Shown: in pieces, positions 12,461 to 20,540 of the stretch
Numbering within the stretch: position 1 is the first letter of the stretch
Layout of the letters: every line of letters starts with the position of its first letter
NCBI RefSeq assembly: GCF_014648895.1
Contig: NZ_BMRZ01000009.1
Location: 124,001 to 188,000 of the forward strand
From: Streptomyces tanashiensis
GTDB lineage: Bacteria > Actinomycetota > Actinomycetes > Streptomycetales > Streptomycetaceae
DNA length: 64,000 bases
Reading direction: 5' to 3'
Position numbers and translations under genes: made by a program
Notes under the pieces: generated by a model
What the model saw: only the letters and a program-made list of their open reading frames with translations
Database searches by the model: none
Told to the model about the DNA's origin: nothing

Positions 12461-13441
12461 TTACTTGCTCTCCTCGGTACGGGTGTGGCTGACGGCGGAC
12501 TCGTTGCCGCCCAGAAGCAGGTAGAGGACCGCCATCCGGACGGAGACGCCGTTGGCGACCTGCTCGACGACCGTGCAGCGGTCGGAGTCGGCGACCTCGG
12601 CGGTGATCTCCATGCCGCGGACCATCGGGCCGGGGTGCATGACGATGGCGTGCTCGGGCATCTTCGCCATCCGCTCGCCGTCGAGCCCGTAGCGGCGCGA
12701 GTACTCGCGCTCGGTCGGGAAGAAGGCGGCGTTCATCCGCTCTCGCTGCACACGCAGCATCATCACCGCGTCGGACTTCGGCAGCACGCTGTCGAGGTCG
12801 TACGAGACGTCGCAGGGCCAGGTCTCGACGCCGACGGGGACCAGGGTGGGCGGGGCCACCAGGGTGACCTCGGCGCCGAGGGTGTGGAGCAGGTCGACGT
12901 TGGAGCGGGCGACCCGGCTGTGCAGGACGTCGCCCACGAGCGTGATCCGCTTGCCGGCGAGGTCCTGGCCGAGGCCGGCGTCGCGGCCGACGAGGCGGCG
13001 GCGCATGGTGAAGGCGTCCAGGAGGGCCTGGGTGGGGTGCTGGTGGGTGCCGTCGCCGGCGTTGATGACGGGCGCGTCGATCCAGCCGGAGGTGGCGAGC
13101 CGGTAGGGCGCGCCGGAGGCGCCGTGCCGGATGACGACCGCGTCGACGCCCATGGCCTCCAGGGTCTGCGCGGTGTCCTTGAGGGACTCGCCCTTGGAGA
13201 CGCTGGAGCCCTTGGCCGCGAAGTTGATCACGTCGGCGGAGAGGCGCTTCTCGGCGGCCTCGAAGGAGATCCGGGTCCGGGTGGAGTCCTCGAAGAAGAG
13301 GTTGCAGATGGTCCGGCCGCGCAGGGTCGGCAGCTTCTTGATGGGCCGGTCGGCCACCCGGGCCATCTCCTCGGCGGTGTCGAGGATCTGGACGGCGTCG
13401 TCGCGGGTGAGGTCGGCGGCCGAGATGAGGTGACGCATCAT
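12461..13441 (-). CDS. pyrB: aspartate carbamoyltransferase catalytic subunit
   Basis: Condenses carbamoyl phosphate with aspartate. The 326-residue product has the carbamoyl-phosphate loop FFEDSTRTRISFE, the HQHPTQALLD helix and HPGPMVRG. Two adjacent ATG codons start it (MMRHL); GGAGAG is upstream. No regulatory subunit gene is present nearby, as usual in Gram-positives. It follows pyrR by 86 bases. Confidence 0.97.
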   Translation of the reverse strand: MMRHLISAADLTRDDAVQILDTAEEMARVADRPIKKLPTLRGRTICNLFFEDSTRTRISFEAAEKRLSADVINFAAKGSSVSKGESLKDTAQTLEAMGVDAVVIRHGASGAPYRLATSGWIDAPVINAGDGTHQHPTQALLDAFTMRRRLVGRDAGLGQDLAGKRITLVGDVLHSRVARSNVDLLHTLGAEVTLVAPPTLVPVGVETWPCDVSYDLDSVLPKSDAVMMLRVQRERMNAAFFPTEREYSRRYGLDGERMAKMPEHAIVMHPGPMVRGMEITAEVADSDRCTVVEQVANGVSVRMAVLYLLLGGNESAVSHTRTEESK

Positions 13442-13527
13442 CGGGGTTTCTCTCCGTGGTGGGGAGGTGTGAGGGCATGCGGGGGCACAGGGGTGTGCCC
13501 CGGCCCCCGGCGGGGAAGCCGGTCCGG

Positions 13528-14094
13528 CTAGGAGGCGGGCTTGGAGCCGAGCAGGACGGTGTCGCGACCGTCTTCCTCGGCGAGCTGCACCTTGACCGTC
13601 TCCCGCAGCGACGTGGGGAGGTTCTTGCCGACGTAGTCGGCGCGGATCGGAAGTTCGCGGTGGCCGCGGTCGACGAGGACCGCGAGCTGGACGGCGCGCG
13701 GGCGGCCGATGTCGCCGAGGGCGTCGAGGGCGGCGCGGATGGTGCGTCCGGAGAAGAGCACGTCGTCGACGAGGACGACGAGGCGGCCGTCGATGCCGTC
13801 ACCGGGGATCTCGGTGCGGCCGATGGCGCGGGCCGGCTTCATCCGCAGGTCGTCCCGGTACATGGTGATGTCGAGGGAACCGACCGGGACCTTGGTGCCG
13901 GTGATCGATTCGAGCTTCTCGGCGAGCCGGCGGGCGAGGAAGACGCCACGGGTGGGGATGCCGAGGAGGACCACGTCGTCGGCGCCCTTGGCGCGCTCGA
14001 CGATCTCGTGGGCGATGCGGGTGAGGACCCGCGCGATGTCGGGGGCCTCGAGAACGGGCCGGGCCTCGTCGCCGTACTGCTGCTGAGTGTCCAT
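13528..14094 (-). CDS. pyrR: pyrimidine regulatory protein PyrR / uracil phosphoribosyltransferase
   Basis: UMP/UTP-sensing RNA-binding protein that also can make UMP from uracil. The 188-residue product has the PRPP loop VVLVDDVLFSGRT at residues 106-118. It is the first gene of the pyr operon, and its own leader carries the RNA hairpin it should bind, placed over the Shine-Dalgarno. That predicts feedback control of the operon by translational repression, as shown for mycobacterial pyr leaders. ATG start at 14092-14094. Confidence 0.96.
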   Translation of the reverse strand: MDTQQQYGDEARPVLEAPDIARVLTRIAHEIVERAKGADDVVLLGIPTRGVFLARRLAEKLESITGTKVPVGSLDITMYRDDLRMKPARAIGRTEIPGDGIDGRLVVLVDDVLFSGRTIRAALDALGDIGRPRAVQLAVLVDRGHRELPIRADYVGKNLPTSLRETVKVQLAEEDGRDTVLLGSKPAS

Positions 14095-14104
14095 GGAAAA
14101 CGGA

Positions 14105-14140
14105 CCTCCTTCTCCGCCTCACGGGACGGCTCTTAAAGGA
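14105..14140 (-). promoter_or_regulatory. PyrR-binding leader hairpin covering the pyrR Shine-Dalgarno
   Basis: On the minus strand CCGTC-CCGTGA-GGCGG (14114-14129) forms a 5-bp hairpin with one G-U pair. It contains TCCCGTGAGG, a perfect fit to the PyrR consensus UCCNGNGAGG. Just outside it TCCTT (14136-14140) can pair with AAGGA of the Shine-Dalgarno AAGGAGG (14105-14111). PyrR with UMP would stabilise this form and block translation. No separate terminator is seen, so translational control is favoured over attenuation. Confidence 0.8.
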
Positions 14141-14159
14141 CGTCGGATTTGCGCCGTTC

Positions 14160-14165
14160 ACTCTA
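14160..14165 (-). promoter_or_regulatory. candidate -10 of the pyr operon
   Basis: Reads TAGAGT on the minus strand, 66 bases ahead of the pyrR ATG, so the leader hairpin would lie fully within the transcript. The -35 region is poor. Confidence 0.45.
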
Positions 14166-14250
14166 CCAGGGGTGGGAGGGCCCGTCCCGCACACCCCTGC
14201 CGCCCCTCCGGGCGCCGTCCCCCGGGAGGGGGCGGTACGGACCATTCGGC

Positions 14251-14293
14251 TTGACGGGTAGGTGTAACGCTGCGTAACCTCACAGTGAGTTAC
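14251..14293 (+). promoter_or_regulatory. bldD promoter with two abutting BldD boxes
   Basis: TTGACG (14251-14256) and TAACCT (14275-14280) form a promoter with an 18-base spacer. GTAACGCTGCGTAAC (14264-14278) fits the published BldD consensus nTnACnCwGnGTnAn at every fixed base. CTCACAGTGAGTTAC (14279-14293) fits with one mismatch and follows without a gap. The first box covers the -10 and the second the start region. This agrees with the known autorepression of bldD by BldD bound to c-di-GMP. Confidence 0.85.
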
Positions 14294-14339
14294 CAGCCGC
14301 GCGGCGCAGCCGCATGTCGTCACAGCGTCCGGGAGCGTT

Positions 14340-14840
14340 ATGTCCAGCGAATACGCAAAGCAGCTCGGGGCCAAACTCCGTGCCATCCGCACCCAGCAGG
14401 GTCTCTCGCTCCACGGGGTGGAGGAGAAGTCCCAGGGCCGCTGGAAGGCGGTCGTGGTCGGCTCGTACGAGCGCGGAGACCGCGCGGTGACCGTGCAGCG
14501 TCTTGCCGAGCTGGCCGACTTCTACGGGGTCCCGGTGCAGGAGCTCCTGCCGGGCACGACTCCGGGCGGGGCCGCCGAGCCGCCGCCGAAGCTGGTCCTG
14601 GACCTGGAGCGCCTGGCGCACGTCCCCCAGGAGAAGGCCGGTCCGCTCCAGCGCTACGCGGCGACGATCCAGTCGCAGCGCGGCGACTACAACGGCAAGG
14701 TGCTGTCGATCCGCCAGGACGACCTGCGCACGCTCGCCGTCATCTACGACCAGTCCCCCTCGGTCCTCACCGAGCAGCTGATCAGCTGGGGCGTCCTGGA
14801 CGCCGACGCGCGCCGCGCCGTCGCCCACGAGGACAACTGA
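14340..14840 (+). CDS. bldD: developmental master regulator BldD
   Basis: Represses sporulation genes during vegetative growth when dimerised by tetrameric c-di-GMP (family knowledge). The 166-residue protein has an N-terminal helix-turn-helix (about residues 8-70, GLSLHGVEEKSQGRWKAVVV) and a C-terminal domain with RGD at 114-116 and RQDD at 125-128, the c-di-GMP contact signature at the published spacing. GGGAG lies four bases before the ATG. It diverges from the pyr operon and is followed by its own hairpin. Confidence 0.98.
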   Translation: MSSEYAKQLGAKLRAIRTQQGLSLHGVEEKSQGRWKAVVVGSYERGDRAVTVQRLAELADFYGVPVQELLPGTTPGGAAEPPPKLVLDLERLAHVPQEKAGPLQRYAATIQSQRGDYNGKVLSIRQDDLRTLAVIYDQSPSVLTEQLISWGVLDADARRAVAHEDN

Positions 14841-14872
14841 CCCCTTACGAGGGCACAGCAGAAACGTACCGC

Positions 14873-14908
14873 CGGGCCCGTGGACGTCATCCGACGTCCA
14901 CGGGCCCG
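14873..14908 (+). terminator. terminator hairpin after bldD
   Basis: A perfect 16-bp stem (14873-14888 with 14893-14908) and a 4-base loop, 33 bases past the bldD stop. Confidence 0.85.
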
Positions 14909-14977
14909 TCGCCTTTCCGCCGTCCGGGCCGGCCCCCGGAGAACTCCGGGCCGGCCGCCGGAGAGCCGACGGGTGTG

Positions 14978-15016
14978 CGAAGGGGCCCGCAGCACCGAGT
15001 GCTGCGGGCCCCTTCG
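14978..15016 (-). terminator. terminator hairpin after nusB
   Basis: A perfect 18-bp stem (14978-14995 with 14999-15016) with a 3-base loop, 15 bases past the nusB stop. With the bldD hairpin it forms a pair separating two convergent units. Confidence 0.85.
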
Positions 15017-15031
15017 CGTGCCGTACGGGAC

Positions 15032-15469
15032 TCAGACGTCCGCGTCCCGGCGCAGGCGCGGCTTCAGGTCCTTGAAGCGCGCCAGCAGACCGTTGACGAA
15101 GGTCGGGGACTCGTCGGTGGAGAACTCCTTGGCGAGCTGCACCGCCTCGTCGATCGCGACCGCGTCGGGCGTGCCGTCCTCCCAGATGACCTCGTACGCA
15201 CCGAGGCGCACGATGTTCCGGTCGGCGACGGGCATCCGGTCGAGGTCCCAGTCCACCGCGTAGGTCGCGATGAGCTCGTCGATCCGCGCCACGTGGGCCG
15301 CGTATCCCTCGACCAGCTGCATGGTGAAGTCGTTGACCGGCGGCTGGCGGTCGTCGGACCGCGCGTGCCGGATCTGGTCCGCGAGAACCTCCTGGACGGA
15401 GGCACCACGCTGGTCCGCCTCGAAGAGGATCTGGAAGGCGCGCTTGCGGGCCTTGCTCCGAGCGGCCAC
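15032..15469 (-). CDS. nusB: transcription antitermination factor NusB
   Basis: RNA-binding partner of NusE (S10) in rRNA antitermination. The 145-residue product is all-helical with the family motifs KARKRAFQILFEADQRG, PVADRNIVRLGAYEV and FVNGLLARF. GTG start at 15467-15469, two bases after the efp stop. It is the last gene of a long minus-strand run. Confidence 0.96.
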   Translation of the reverse strand: MAARSKARKRAFQILFEADQRGASVQEVLADQIRHARSDDRQPPVNDFTMQLVEGYAAHVARIDELIATYAVDWDLDRMPVADRNIVRLGAYEVIWEDGTPDAVAIDEAVQLAKEFSTDESPTFVNGLLARFKDLKPRLRRDADV

Positions 15470-15471
15470 GG

Positions 15472-16038
15472 TTACTTGTTCACCCGGCCGAGGTAGCTGC
15501 TGTCGCGCGTGTCGACCTTGACCTTCTCACCGGTGGTGACGAAGAGCGGGACCTGGATCTCGTGGCCGGTCTCCAGCGTCGCCGGCTTGGTGCCGCCGGT
15601 GGAGCGGTCGCCCTGGACGCCCGGGTCGGTGTGCTGGATCGTCAGCTCGACGGCGGCCGGGAGCTCGACGTAGAGCACCTCGCCCTCGTGCTGGGCGACG
15701 GAGGCGGTGAAGCCCTCGATGAGGAAGTTGGCAGAGTCGCCGACGGCCTTGCGGTCGACGTGCAGCTGGTCGTACGTCTCCATGTCCATGAAGACGAAGT
15801 AGTCGCCGTCCATGTAGGAGAACTGCATGTCGCGGCGGTCGATGGTGGCCGTGTCGACCTTCACACCGGCGTTGAAGGTCTTGTCGACGACCTTGCCGGA
15901 CAGCACGTTCTTGAGCTTGGTGCGCACGAAGGCCGGGCCCTTGCCGGGCTTGACGTGCTGGAACTCGACGACGGACCAGAGCTGGCCGCCTTCGAGCTTG
16001 AGCACCATGCCGTTCTTGAGGTCGTTCGTGGAAGCCAC
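15472..16038 (-). CDS. efp: translation elongation factor P
   Basis: Rescues ribosomes stalled on polyproline. The 188-residue protein has three beta-barrel domains; the tip loop reads HVKPGKGPAFV, with the conserved lysine between the glycines. The GTG at 16036-16038 gives VASTNDLKNGMVLKLEGG and the usual length. A frame running on to 16230 is a shadow of the next gene. Its neighbour two genes upstream encodes a very proline-rich protein. Confidence 0.97.
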   Translation of the reverse strand: MASTNDLKNGMVLKLEGGQLWSVVEFQHVKPGKGPAFVRTKLKNVLSGKVVDKTFNAGVKVDTATIDRRDMQFSYMDGDYFVFMDMETYDQLHVDRKAVGDSANFLIEGFTASVAQHEGEVLYVELPAAVELTIQHTDPGVQGDRSTGGTKPATLETGHEIQVPLFVTTGEKVKVDTRDSSYLGRVNK

Positions 16039-16087
16039 GGTTGCGGAATCTCCTGGACTGACGTGGGACCTGGGAGGCGTACGCGCC

Positions 16088-17200
16088 TTACAGCGCGAGC
16101 AGCTCCTTGGTCGTGATGGTGAGTAGCTCGGGTCCGCCGTCCGCCTCCTGGCGCACGACGAGCGTGTCATCGATCCGGACCCCGCCCCGGCCCGGGAGGT
16201 GGACCCCCGGTTCGACGGTGACCGGCACACAAGCGTCCAGTTTACCCATGGCCGAGGGTGAGAGCTGCGGGTCCTCGTCGATTTCGAGCCCCACCCCGTG
16301 CCCGATCAGGGGCACGGCCGCCTCCGTGTGCCCGGCGGCGTCCAGGATCTGGCGGGCCGCCCGGTCCACGTCCCGGTATTCGGCCCCGGGTGCCAGGGAC
16401 TCGCGTCCGGCCCGCTGAGCGGCGAAGACGAGCTCGTACAGCTCGATCTGCCAGTCGGCGGGGGTGGTGCCGATGACGAAGGTCCGGCCGATCTCGCACC
16501 GGTAGCCGCGGTAGTCCGCGCCGAGGCAGACGGAGAGGAAATCGCCCTCCTCGACCCGGCGGTCGGTGGGCCGGTGCCCCCGGCGCCCGGAGTGCGGGCC
16601 GGTCCCCACCGAGGTGGGGAAGGCGGCTCCGTCGGCGCCGTGGTCGACGAGCCGCCGCTCCAGCTCCAGGGCGAGGTGGCGCTCGGTCCGCCCCACGAGG
16701 ATCGACTCCAGGAGCTCGCCGAGGGCCTGGTCGGCGATCTCCGCCGCGATCCTCAGGCAGGCGATCTCGTCCTCGTCCTTGACAATCCTGAGCTGCTCCA
16801 CGGCGCAGGAGAGGTCGGCGAGACGCAGTCCGGGGGCGACGGAACCCATCGCCCGGTGCCGGGCCACCGTCAGGTGGTGCTCCTCGACCGCGAGCGCGTC
16901 GGCGCCGGCCCCGCGGGCCAGGTCGACGGCGGCGACCGCGGGGTCGCCTCCCCCGGTGGGCAGGACCTGCTGCCGGAGCAGCTCGTCGAGCCGTCCGTCG
17001 GCCGGTTCGCCACCGGGCGCGACGGGGCAGAGCAGGACGTCCGCCTCGGGCTCCGGCCCGACGAGCAGGACGGCGCCGGGCGGCGAACCACCCGCGAGAT
17101 AGCGGACGTTGGCGGGGCGGGAGACCAGGGCCGCCGGGCTGCCCGCGGCCGCGCACCGGTCGCGCAGCCGTACACGGCGGTCCGCATACACCTCTGACAT
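16088..17200 (-). CDS. M24 (aminopeptidase P / prolidase) family protein with altered metal site
   Basis: A 370-residue protein with a creatinase-like N-terminal domain and an M24 pita-bread domain. Of the five usual metal ligands, His301 (GHGVGLE) and Glu330 (VEPGVH) are kept. The positions normally Asp-Asp-Glu read Cys225 (SVCLGA), Glu236 (CEIGRT) and Asp344 (RIDD). It may still bind metal differently or be a non-catalytic homologue. It lies upstream of efp with a 49-base gap, an arrangement shared with other bacteria that pair pepQ with efp. ATG start. Confidence 0.85.
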   Translation of the reverse strand: MSEVYADRRVRLRDRCAAAGSPAALVSRPANVRYLAGGSPPGAVLLVGPEPEADVLLCPVAPGGEPADGRLDELLRQQVLPTGGGDPAVAAVDLARGAGADALAVEEHHLTVARHRAMGSVAPGLRLADLSCAVEQLRIVKDEDEIACLRIAAEIADQALGELLESILVGRTERHLALELERRLVDHGADGAAFPTSVGTGPHSGRRGHRPTDRRVEEGDFLSVCLGADYRGYRCEIGRTFVIGTTPADWQIELYELVFAAQRAGRESLAPGAEYRDVDRAARQILDAAGHTEAAVPLIGHGVGLEIDEDPQLSPSAMGKLDACVPVTVEPGVHLPGRGGVRIDDTLVVRQEADGGPELLTITTKELLAL

Positions 17201-17260
17201 GCTCCGAGCCTACGAGCGTCCCGCCGCGACGGCCTGTTCAGAACGGCCGTCCGGGCGGGG

Positions 17261-18343
17261 TCACCAGGTGGGCGGGCTCGCGATCGCGCGGGCGAGGACG
17301 TCGTCGAGCACGCGCGCGGTGGTCTCGACGTCGTACGTGGAGTTGTCGATGATCGGCAGCCCCGAGCCGTACCAGCCGGCCATCCGGCCGTGGATGGCGG
17401 CGACCTCCTCGTCCGAGAGGCGCCGGTTGCCGCTGCGCTCGGCGTTGCGCTCCAGGACGACCTCCAGACCGGGCAGGAGGACGACGGGCAGCAGACCGGG
17501 TCCGACGTGGCGCTTCCAGCCGCCGAGGCCGACGACGGGCCGGTCCGGGAAGACGGCGTCGTCGACGATGCAGGAGATGCCGTTGGCGAGGAAGTTGCGC
17601 GCGGCGAAGCCGCAGGTGCGGCGGGCCAGCCGGTACTGCGCCTCGGAGTGCTCGTTCCAGCCGGACTGCGGGTCGGCGAAGCCGGAGCAGACCCACTCGC
17701 GGACGTCGTCGAGGCTGATGTGCGCGGTGGGCACGCGGCGGCGCTGCGCCCAGTGCCGGGCGACGGTCGTCTTGCCCGCGCCGGCGGGGCCGATGAGCAG
17801 GACGGCGAGGGTCGCCGCGCCGGTCCCGGCACCGTGCTCGACGGGCGGCGCGAGGGGCGCGCTCACGGGCGGCAGCGGAACGTGCCCGGTCAGGTCCCCC
17901 CGCGGCGGGGCCGCGGCGGGGTGCTGAGGGGCCGCGGGGTGCGGCCCCGAGGCCGGGTGCTGCGGGGCACCGGGATGCTGCGGAGGCCCCGGGTGCGGCG
18001 CACCGGCCGGGTGGGGGGCCGAGGGGTGCTGAGGGGCCGCCGGATGCTGAGGCACGCCTCCGGGAGTGCCCCAGCCCGGCGGGGCGTGCGGGGGCCGGGG
18101 AGCGCCGGTCTGGACCGTCGGGTGCACCCCGAGCCGGGGTGCGGACGGCGGCGCCTGGTACGGGGCGCCCGGCGGGACCGGCGGAGGAACGGGTGGCTGC
18201 CCGCCGGGCTCCCTGCCTCCCGCCCCGGGAACCGGAGCCGGAACGGAACCGGGCACGGGTCCCGGTCCGGCCACGGGCCCGGGACCGGTCGCCCGGCCCT
18301 GCCCCTCGGGCGGTGGCAGCGGACCCCCCACTGCGTGCTGCAT
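17261..18343 (-). CDS. P-loop ATP-binding (AAA_33/kinase-like) protein with proline-histidine-rich N-terminus
   Basis: From this start the product has 360 residues. About the first 170 are low complexity, rich in Pro, Gly, Ala and His with repeated PQHP/PHP units. The rest is a small P-loop domain with Walker A GPAGAGKT, HISLDDVREWVCSGFADPQ, and VVGLGGWKRH, resembling zeta-toxin/AAA_33 kinases; the substrate is unknown. I chose the ATG at 18341-18343 because GGAG lies nine bases upstream. A GTG at 18428-18430 would add 29 residues. The long proline tracts would make its translation depend on EF-P, encoded nearby. Confidence 0.75.
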   Translation of the reverse strand: MQHAVGGPLPPPEGQGRATGPGPVAGPGPVPGSVPAPVPGAGGREPGGQPPVPPPVPPGAPYQAPPSAPRLGVHPTVQTGAPRPPHAPPGWGTPGGVPQHPAAPQHPSAPHPAGAPHPGPPQHPGAPQHPASGPHPAAPQHPAAAPPRGDLTGHVPLPPVSAPLAPPVEHGAGTGAATLAVLLIGPAGAGKTTVARHWAQRRRVPTAHISLDDVREWVCSGFADPQSGWNEHSEAQYRLARRTCGFAARNFLANGISCIVDDAVFPDRPVVGLGGWKRHVGPGLLPVVLLPGLEVVLERNAERSGNRRLSDEEVAAIHGRMAGWYGSGLPIIDNSTYDVETTARVLDDVLARAIASPPTW

Positions 18344-18403
18344 CCGGTGCCACTCCGTCTCGTACGCCTGTCGGATCCTCGGACCGGTGTGTCCGTGGTC
18401 GGG

Positions 18404-18416
18404 CGGAACGTTACCG
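18404..18416 (-). promoter_or_regulatory. near-palindrome CGGTAACGTTCCG, copy 1
   Basis: Thirteen bases identical to a site upstream of mltG (24788-24800). The wider sequence GGGCGG-AACGTT-A-CCGCCC is almost symmetric. It lies about 61 bases upstream of the P-loop gene start. The binding protein is unknown. Confidence 0.4.
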
Positions 18417-18475
18417 CCCCCGGCCCCCACAGGGGGAACGGCCGGGGACGCCCCCTGGTGCCCTGTCAGGCCCTG

Positions 18476-18931
18476 TCAGTCGGTGAGCTCCTCGGCGAGC
18501 GCCCGCAGCGCCAGCCGGTAGGACCCGATCCCGAACCCGGCGACCGTCCCGCTCGCCACGGCCGCGACGACCGAGGTGTGGCGGAACTCCTCACGGGCGT
18601 ACGGGTTCGAGATGTGCACCTCGATCAGCGGAGCGGTCCGCTGGGCGGCGGCGTCCCGCATCCCGTACGAGTAGTGCGTGAACGCGCCGGGGTTGATCAC
18701 CACCGGGATCGAGCCGTCCGCGGCCTCGTGGAGCCAGCGGATCATCTCGCCCTCGTCGTTGGTCTCCCGCACGTCGACGTCGAAGCCGAGCTCCGCGCCG
18801 AGCGCCCGGCAGGACTCGACGAGCCCCTTGTAGGACGTGGCACCGTAGATCTCGGGCTCGCGGGAGCCGAGCCGGCCCAGGTTCGGGCCGTTGAGCACGA
18901 GGACCGGGCGGCCCGGACGCGCCTCGCTCAC
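18476..18931 (-). CDS. aroQ: 3-dehydroquinate dehydratase, type II
   Basis: Third step of the shikimate pathway, by the small dodecameric enzyme. The 151-residue product has NGPNLGRLGSREPEIYG (Arg and Tyr of the active lid), INPGAFTHYS and EVHISNPYAREEFR (catalytic His and substrate-binding Arg). GTG start at 18929-18931 overlaps the aroB stop (GTGA). Confidence 0.96.
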   Translation of the reverse strand: MSEARPGRPVLVLNGPNLGRLGSREPEIYGATSYKGLVESCRALGAELGFDVDVRETNDEGEMIRWLHEAADGSIPVVINPGAFTHYSYGMRDAAAQRTAPLIEVHISNPYAREEFRHTSVVAAVASGTVAGFGIGSYRLALRALAEELTD

Positions 18932-20025
18932 GCCGACACCTCGCCGTACGCCGCGATCAGGACGGCCGGGTCGGGGCCCTCCAGGACGGTCGGCTTGCCG
19001 ATCGCGTCGAGCACGATGAAGCGCAGCAGGTCACCGCGGGACTTCTTGTCGATCCGCATCGTCTCCAGGAGCTTCGGCCACTGGTCGCCGCGGTAGGTGA
19101 GCGGCAGACCGACGGACTCCAGGATCGCCCGGTGCCGGTCGGCGGTGGCGTCGTCGAGCCGGCCGGCGAGGCGGCCGAGCTCGGCGGCGAAGACCATGCC
19201 GACGGAGACGGCGGCGCCGTGGCGCCACTTGTACCGCTCGTTCTTCTCGATGGCGTGGGCGAGGGTGTGGCCGTAGTTGAGGATCTCCCGGTGGCCGGCC
19301 TCCTTGAGGTCTCCGGAGACGACCTCGGCCTTGACCCTGATCGAGCGGACGAGCAGCTCGGCGGTGTGCGGACCGGCCGGGGTGCGGGCGGCCTGCGGGT
19401 CCTCCTCGATGAGGTCGAGGATCACCGGGTCGGCGATGAAGCCGGCCTTGATGACCTCCGCGAGCCCGCTGACGTAGTCGTGCACCGGCAGCGAGTCGAG
19501 CGCCGCGAGGTCGCACAGGACCCCGGCGGGCGGGTGGAAGGCGCCGACGAGGTTCTTGCCCTCGGCGGTGTTGATGCCCGTCTTGCCGCCGACGGCCGCG
19601 TCGACCATGGCCAGGACGGTGGTGGGCACGGCGACCCAGCGCACGCCGCGCAGCCAGGTCGCGGCCACGAAGCCCGCCAGGTCGGTGGTCGCTCCGCCGC
19701 CGACGCCGACGACGACGTCGCTGCGGGTGAAGCCCGTCTGGCCCAGCGCCTTCCAGCAGTAGGCGGCGACCTCGGCGGTCTTCGCCTCCTCGGCGTTCGG
19801 CACCTGGATGGCGACCGCCTCGTAGCCCTGGTCGGCGAGGTCGGCGCGGAGCGCCTCGCCGGTGTCGGCGAGCGCCTCCGGGTGGATCACGGCGACCCGC
19901 CGGGCCTGGGTGCCGATCAGGGCGGGGAGCTCACCGAGGAGCTGCCGCCCGACCAGTACCTCGTACGGATCGGTGCCCGCGGAACCGCCGACCTGGATAC
20001 GGGTCACCTGGTCCTGGTCCGTCAT
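18928..20025 (-). CDS. aroB: 3-dehydroquinate synthase
   Basis: Second shikimate step, NAD- and metal-dependent. The 365-residue product has the NAD-binding GVGGGATTDLAGF, the active-site loop WVAVPTTVLAMVDAAVGGKTGIN and the metal ligands around ILNYGHTLAHAIE. ATG at 20023-20025 overlaps the aroK stop (ATGA). Confidence 0.97.
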   Translation of the reverse strand: MTDQDQVTRIQVGGSAGTDPYEVLVGRQLLGELPALIGTQARRVAVIHPEALADTGEALRADLADQGYEAVAIQVPNAEEAKTAEVAAYCWKALGQTGFTRSDVVVGVGGGATTDLAGFVAATWLRGVRWVAVPTTVLAMVDAAVGGKTGINTAEGKNLVGAFHPPAGVLCDLAALDSLPVHDYVSGLAEVIKAGFIADPVILDLIEEDPQAARTPAGPHTAELLVRSIRVKAEVVSGDLKEAGHREILNYGHTLAHAIEKNERYKWRHGAAVSVGMVFAAELGRLAGRLDDATADRHRAILESVGLPLTYRGDQWPKLLETMRIDKKSRGDLLRFIVLDAIGKPTVLEGPDPAVLIAAYGEVSA

Positions 20026-20540
20026 ACGTCCTTCAACTCCAGTGCGTCGAGGACCGCCTGGGCGACCTCTTCGGGGGTGCGCTCGTCCGTGGTGACCACG
20101 ACACGGGCGACTTCGGTGTACAGATGCCGGCGCGCGTCCATCAGTTCGCGCCACTGGCGGCGCGGGTTGACGGCGAGCAGCGGCCGCGCGGTGTTCAGGC
20201 CGACGCGGCGGACCGCCTCCTCGACGTCCATCGAGAGGTACGCGACGGGCAGCCCGGTGAGCAGGGCGCGGGTCCCGGCGTCCAGGATCGCGCCGCCGCC
20301 GAGGGCGAGGACGCCCTCGTGCTCGGCGACGGCCGCGGCGACCGCGGCCCGCTCCAGGGCGCGGAAGTGCTCCTCGCCGTCCTCGACGAAGATGTCGGAG
20401 ATCTCGCGTCCTTCGGCGGCGACGATGTCGGCGTCGGTGTCCCGGTAGGCCGCGCCGAGCCGTTCGGCCAGGAGCACGCCCACCGTGGACTTGCCGGAGC
20501 CCATGGGCCCGACGAGGACGACCAGGGGTCCGGCGGTCAC
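20022..20540 (-). CDS. aroK: shikimate kinase
   Basis: Phosphorylates shikimate. The 172-residue product has P-loop GPMGSGKST, the DTDADI shikimate-binding motif, FRALE and GGGAI. The GTG at 20538-20540 overlaps the aroC stop by four bases. Longer frames upstream are shadows of aroC. Confidence 0.97.
   Translation of the reverse strand: MTAGPLVVLVGPMGSGKSTVGVLLAERLGAAYRDTDADIVAAEGREISDIFVEDGEEHFRALERAAVAAAVAEHEGVLALGGGAILDAGTRALLTGLPVAYLSMDVEEAVRRVGLNTARPLLAVNPRRQWRELMDARRHLYTEVARVVVTTDERTPEEVAQAVLDALELKDV

Noticed and set aside
17880..18180. CRISPR-like repeats
   Set aside because: The repetitive DNA encodes PQHP/PHP units in frame; spacing and sequence are irregular and no cas gene is present.
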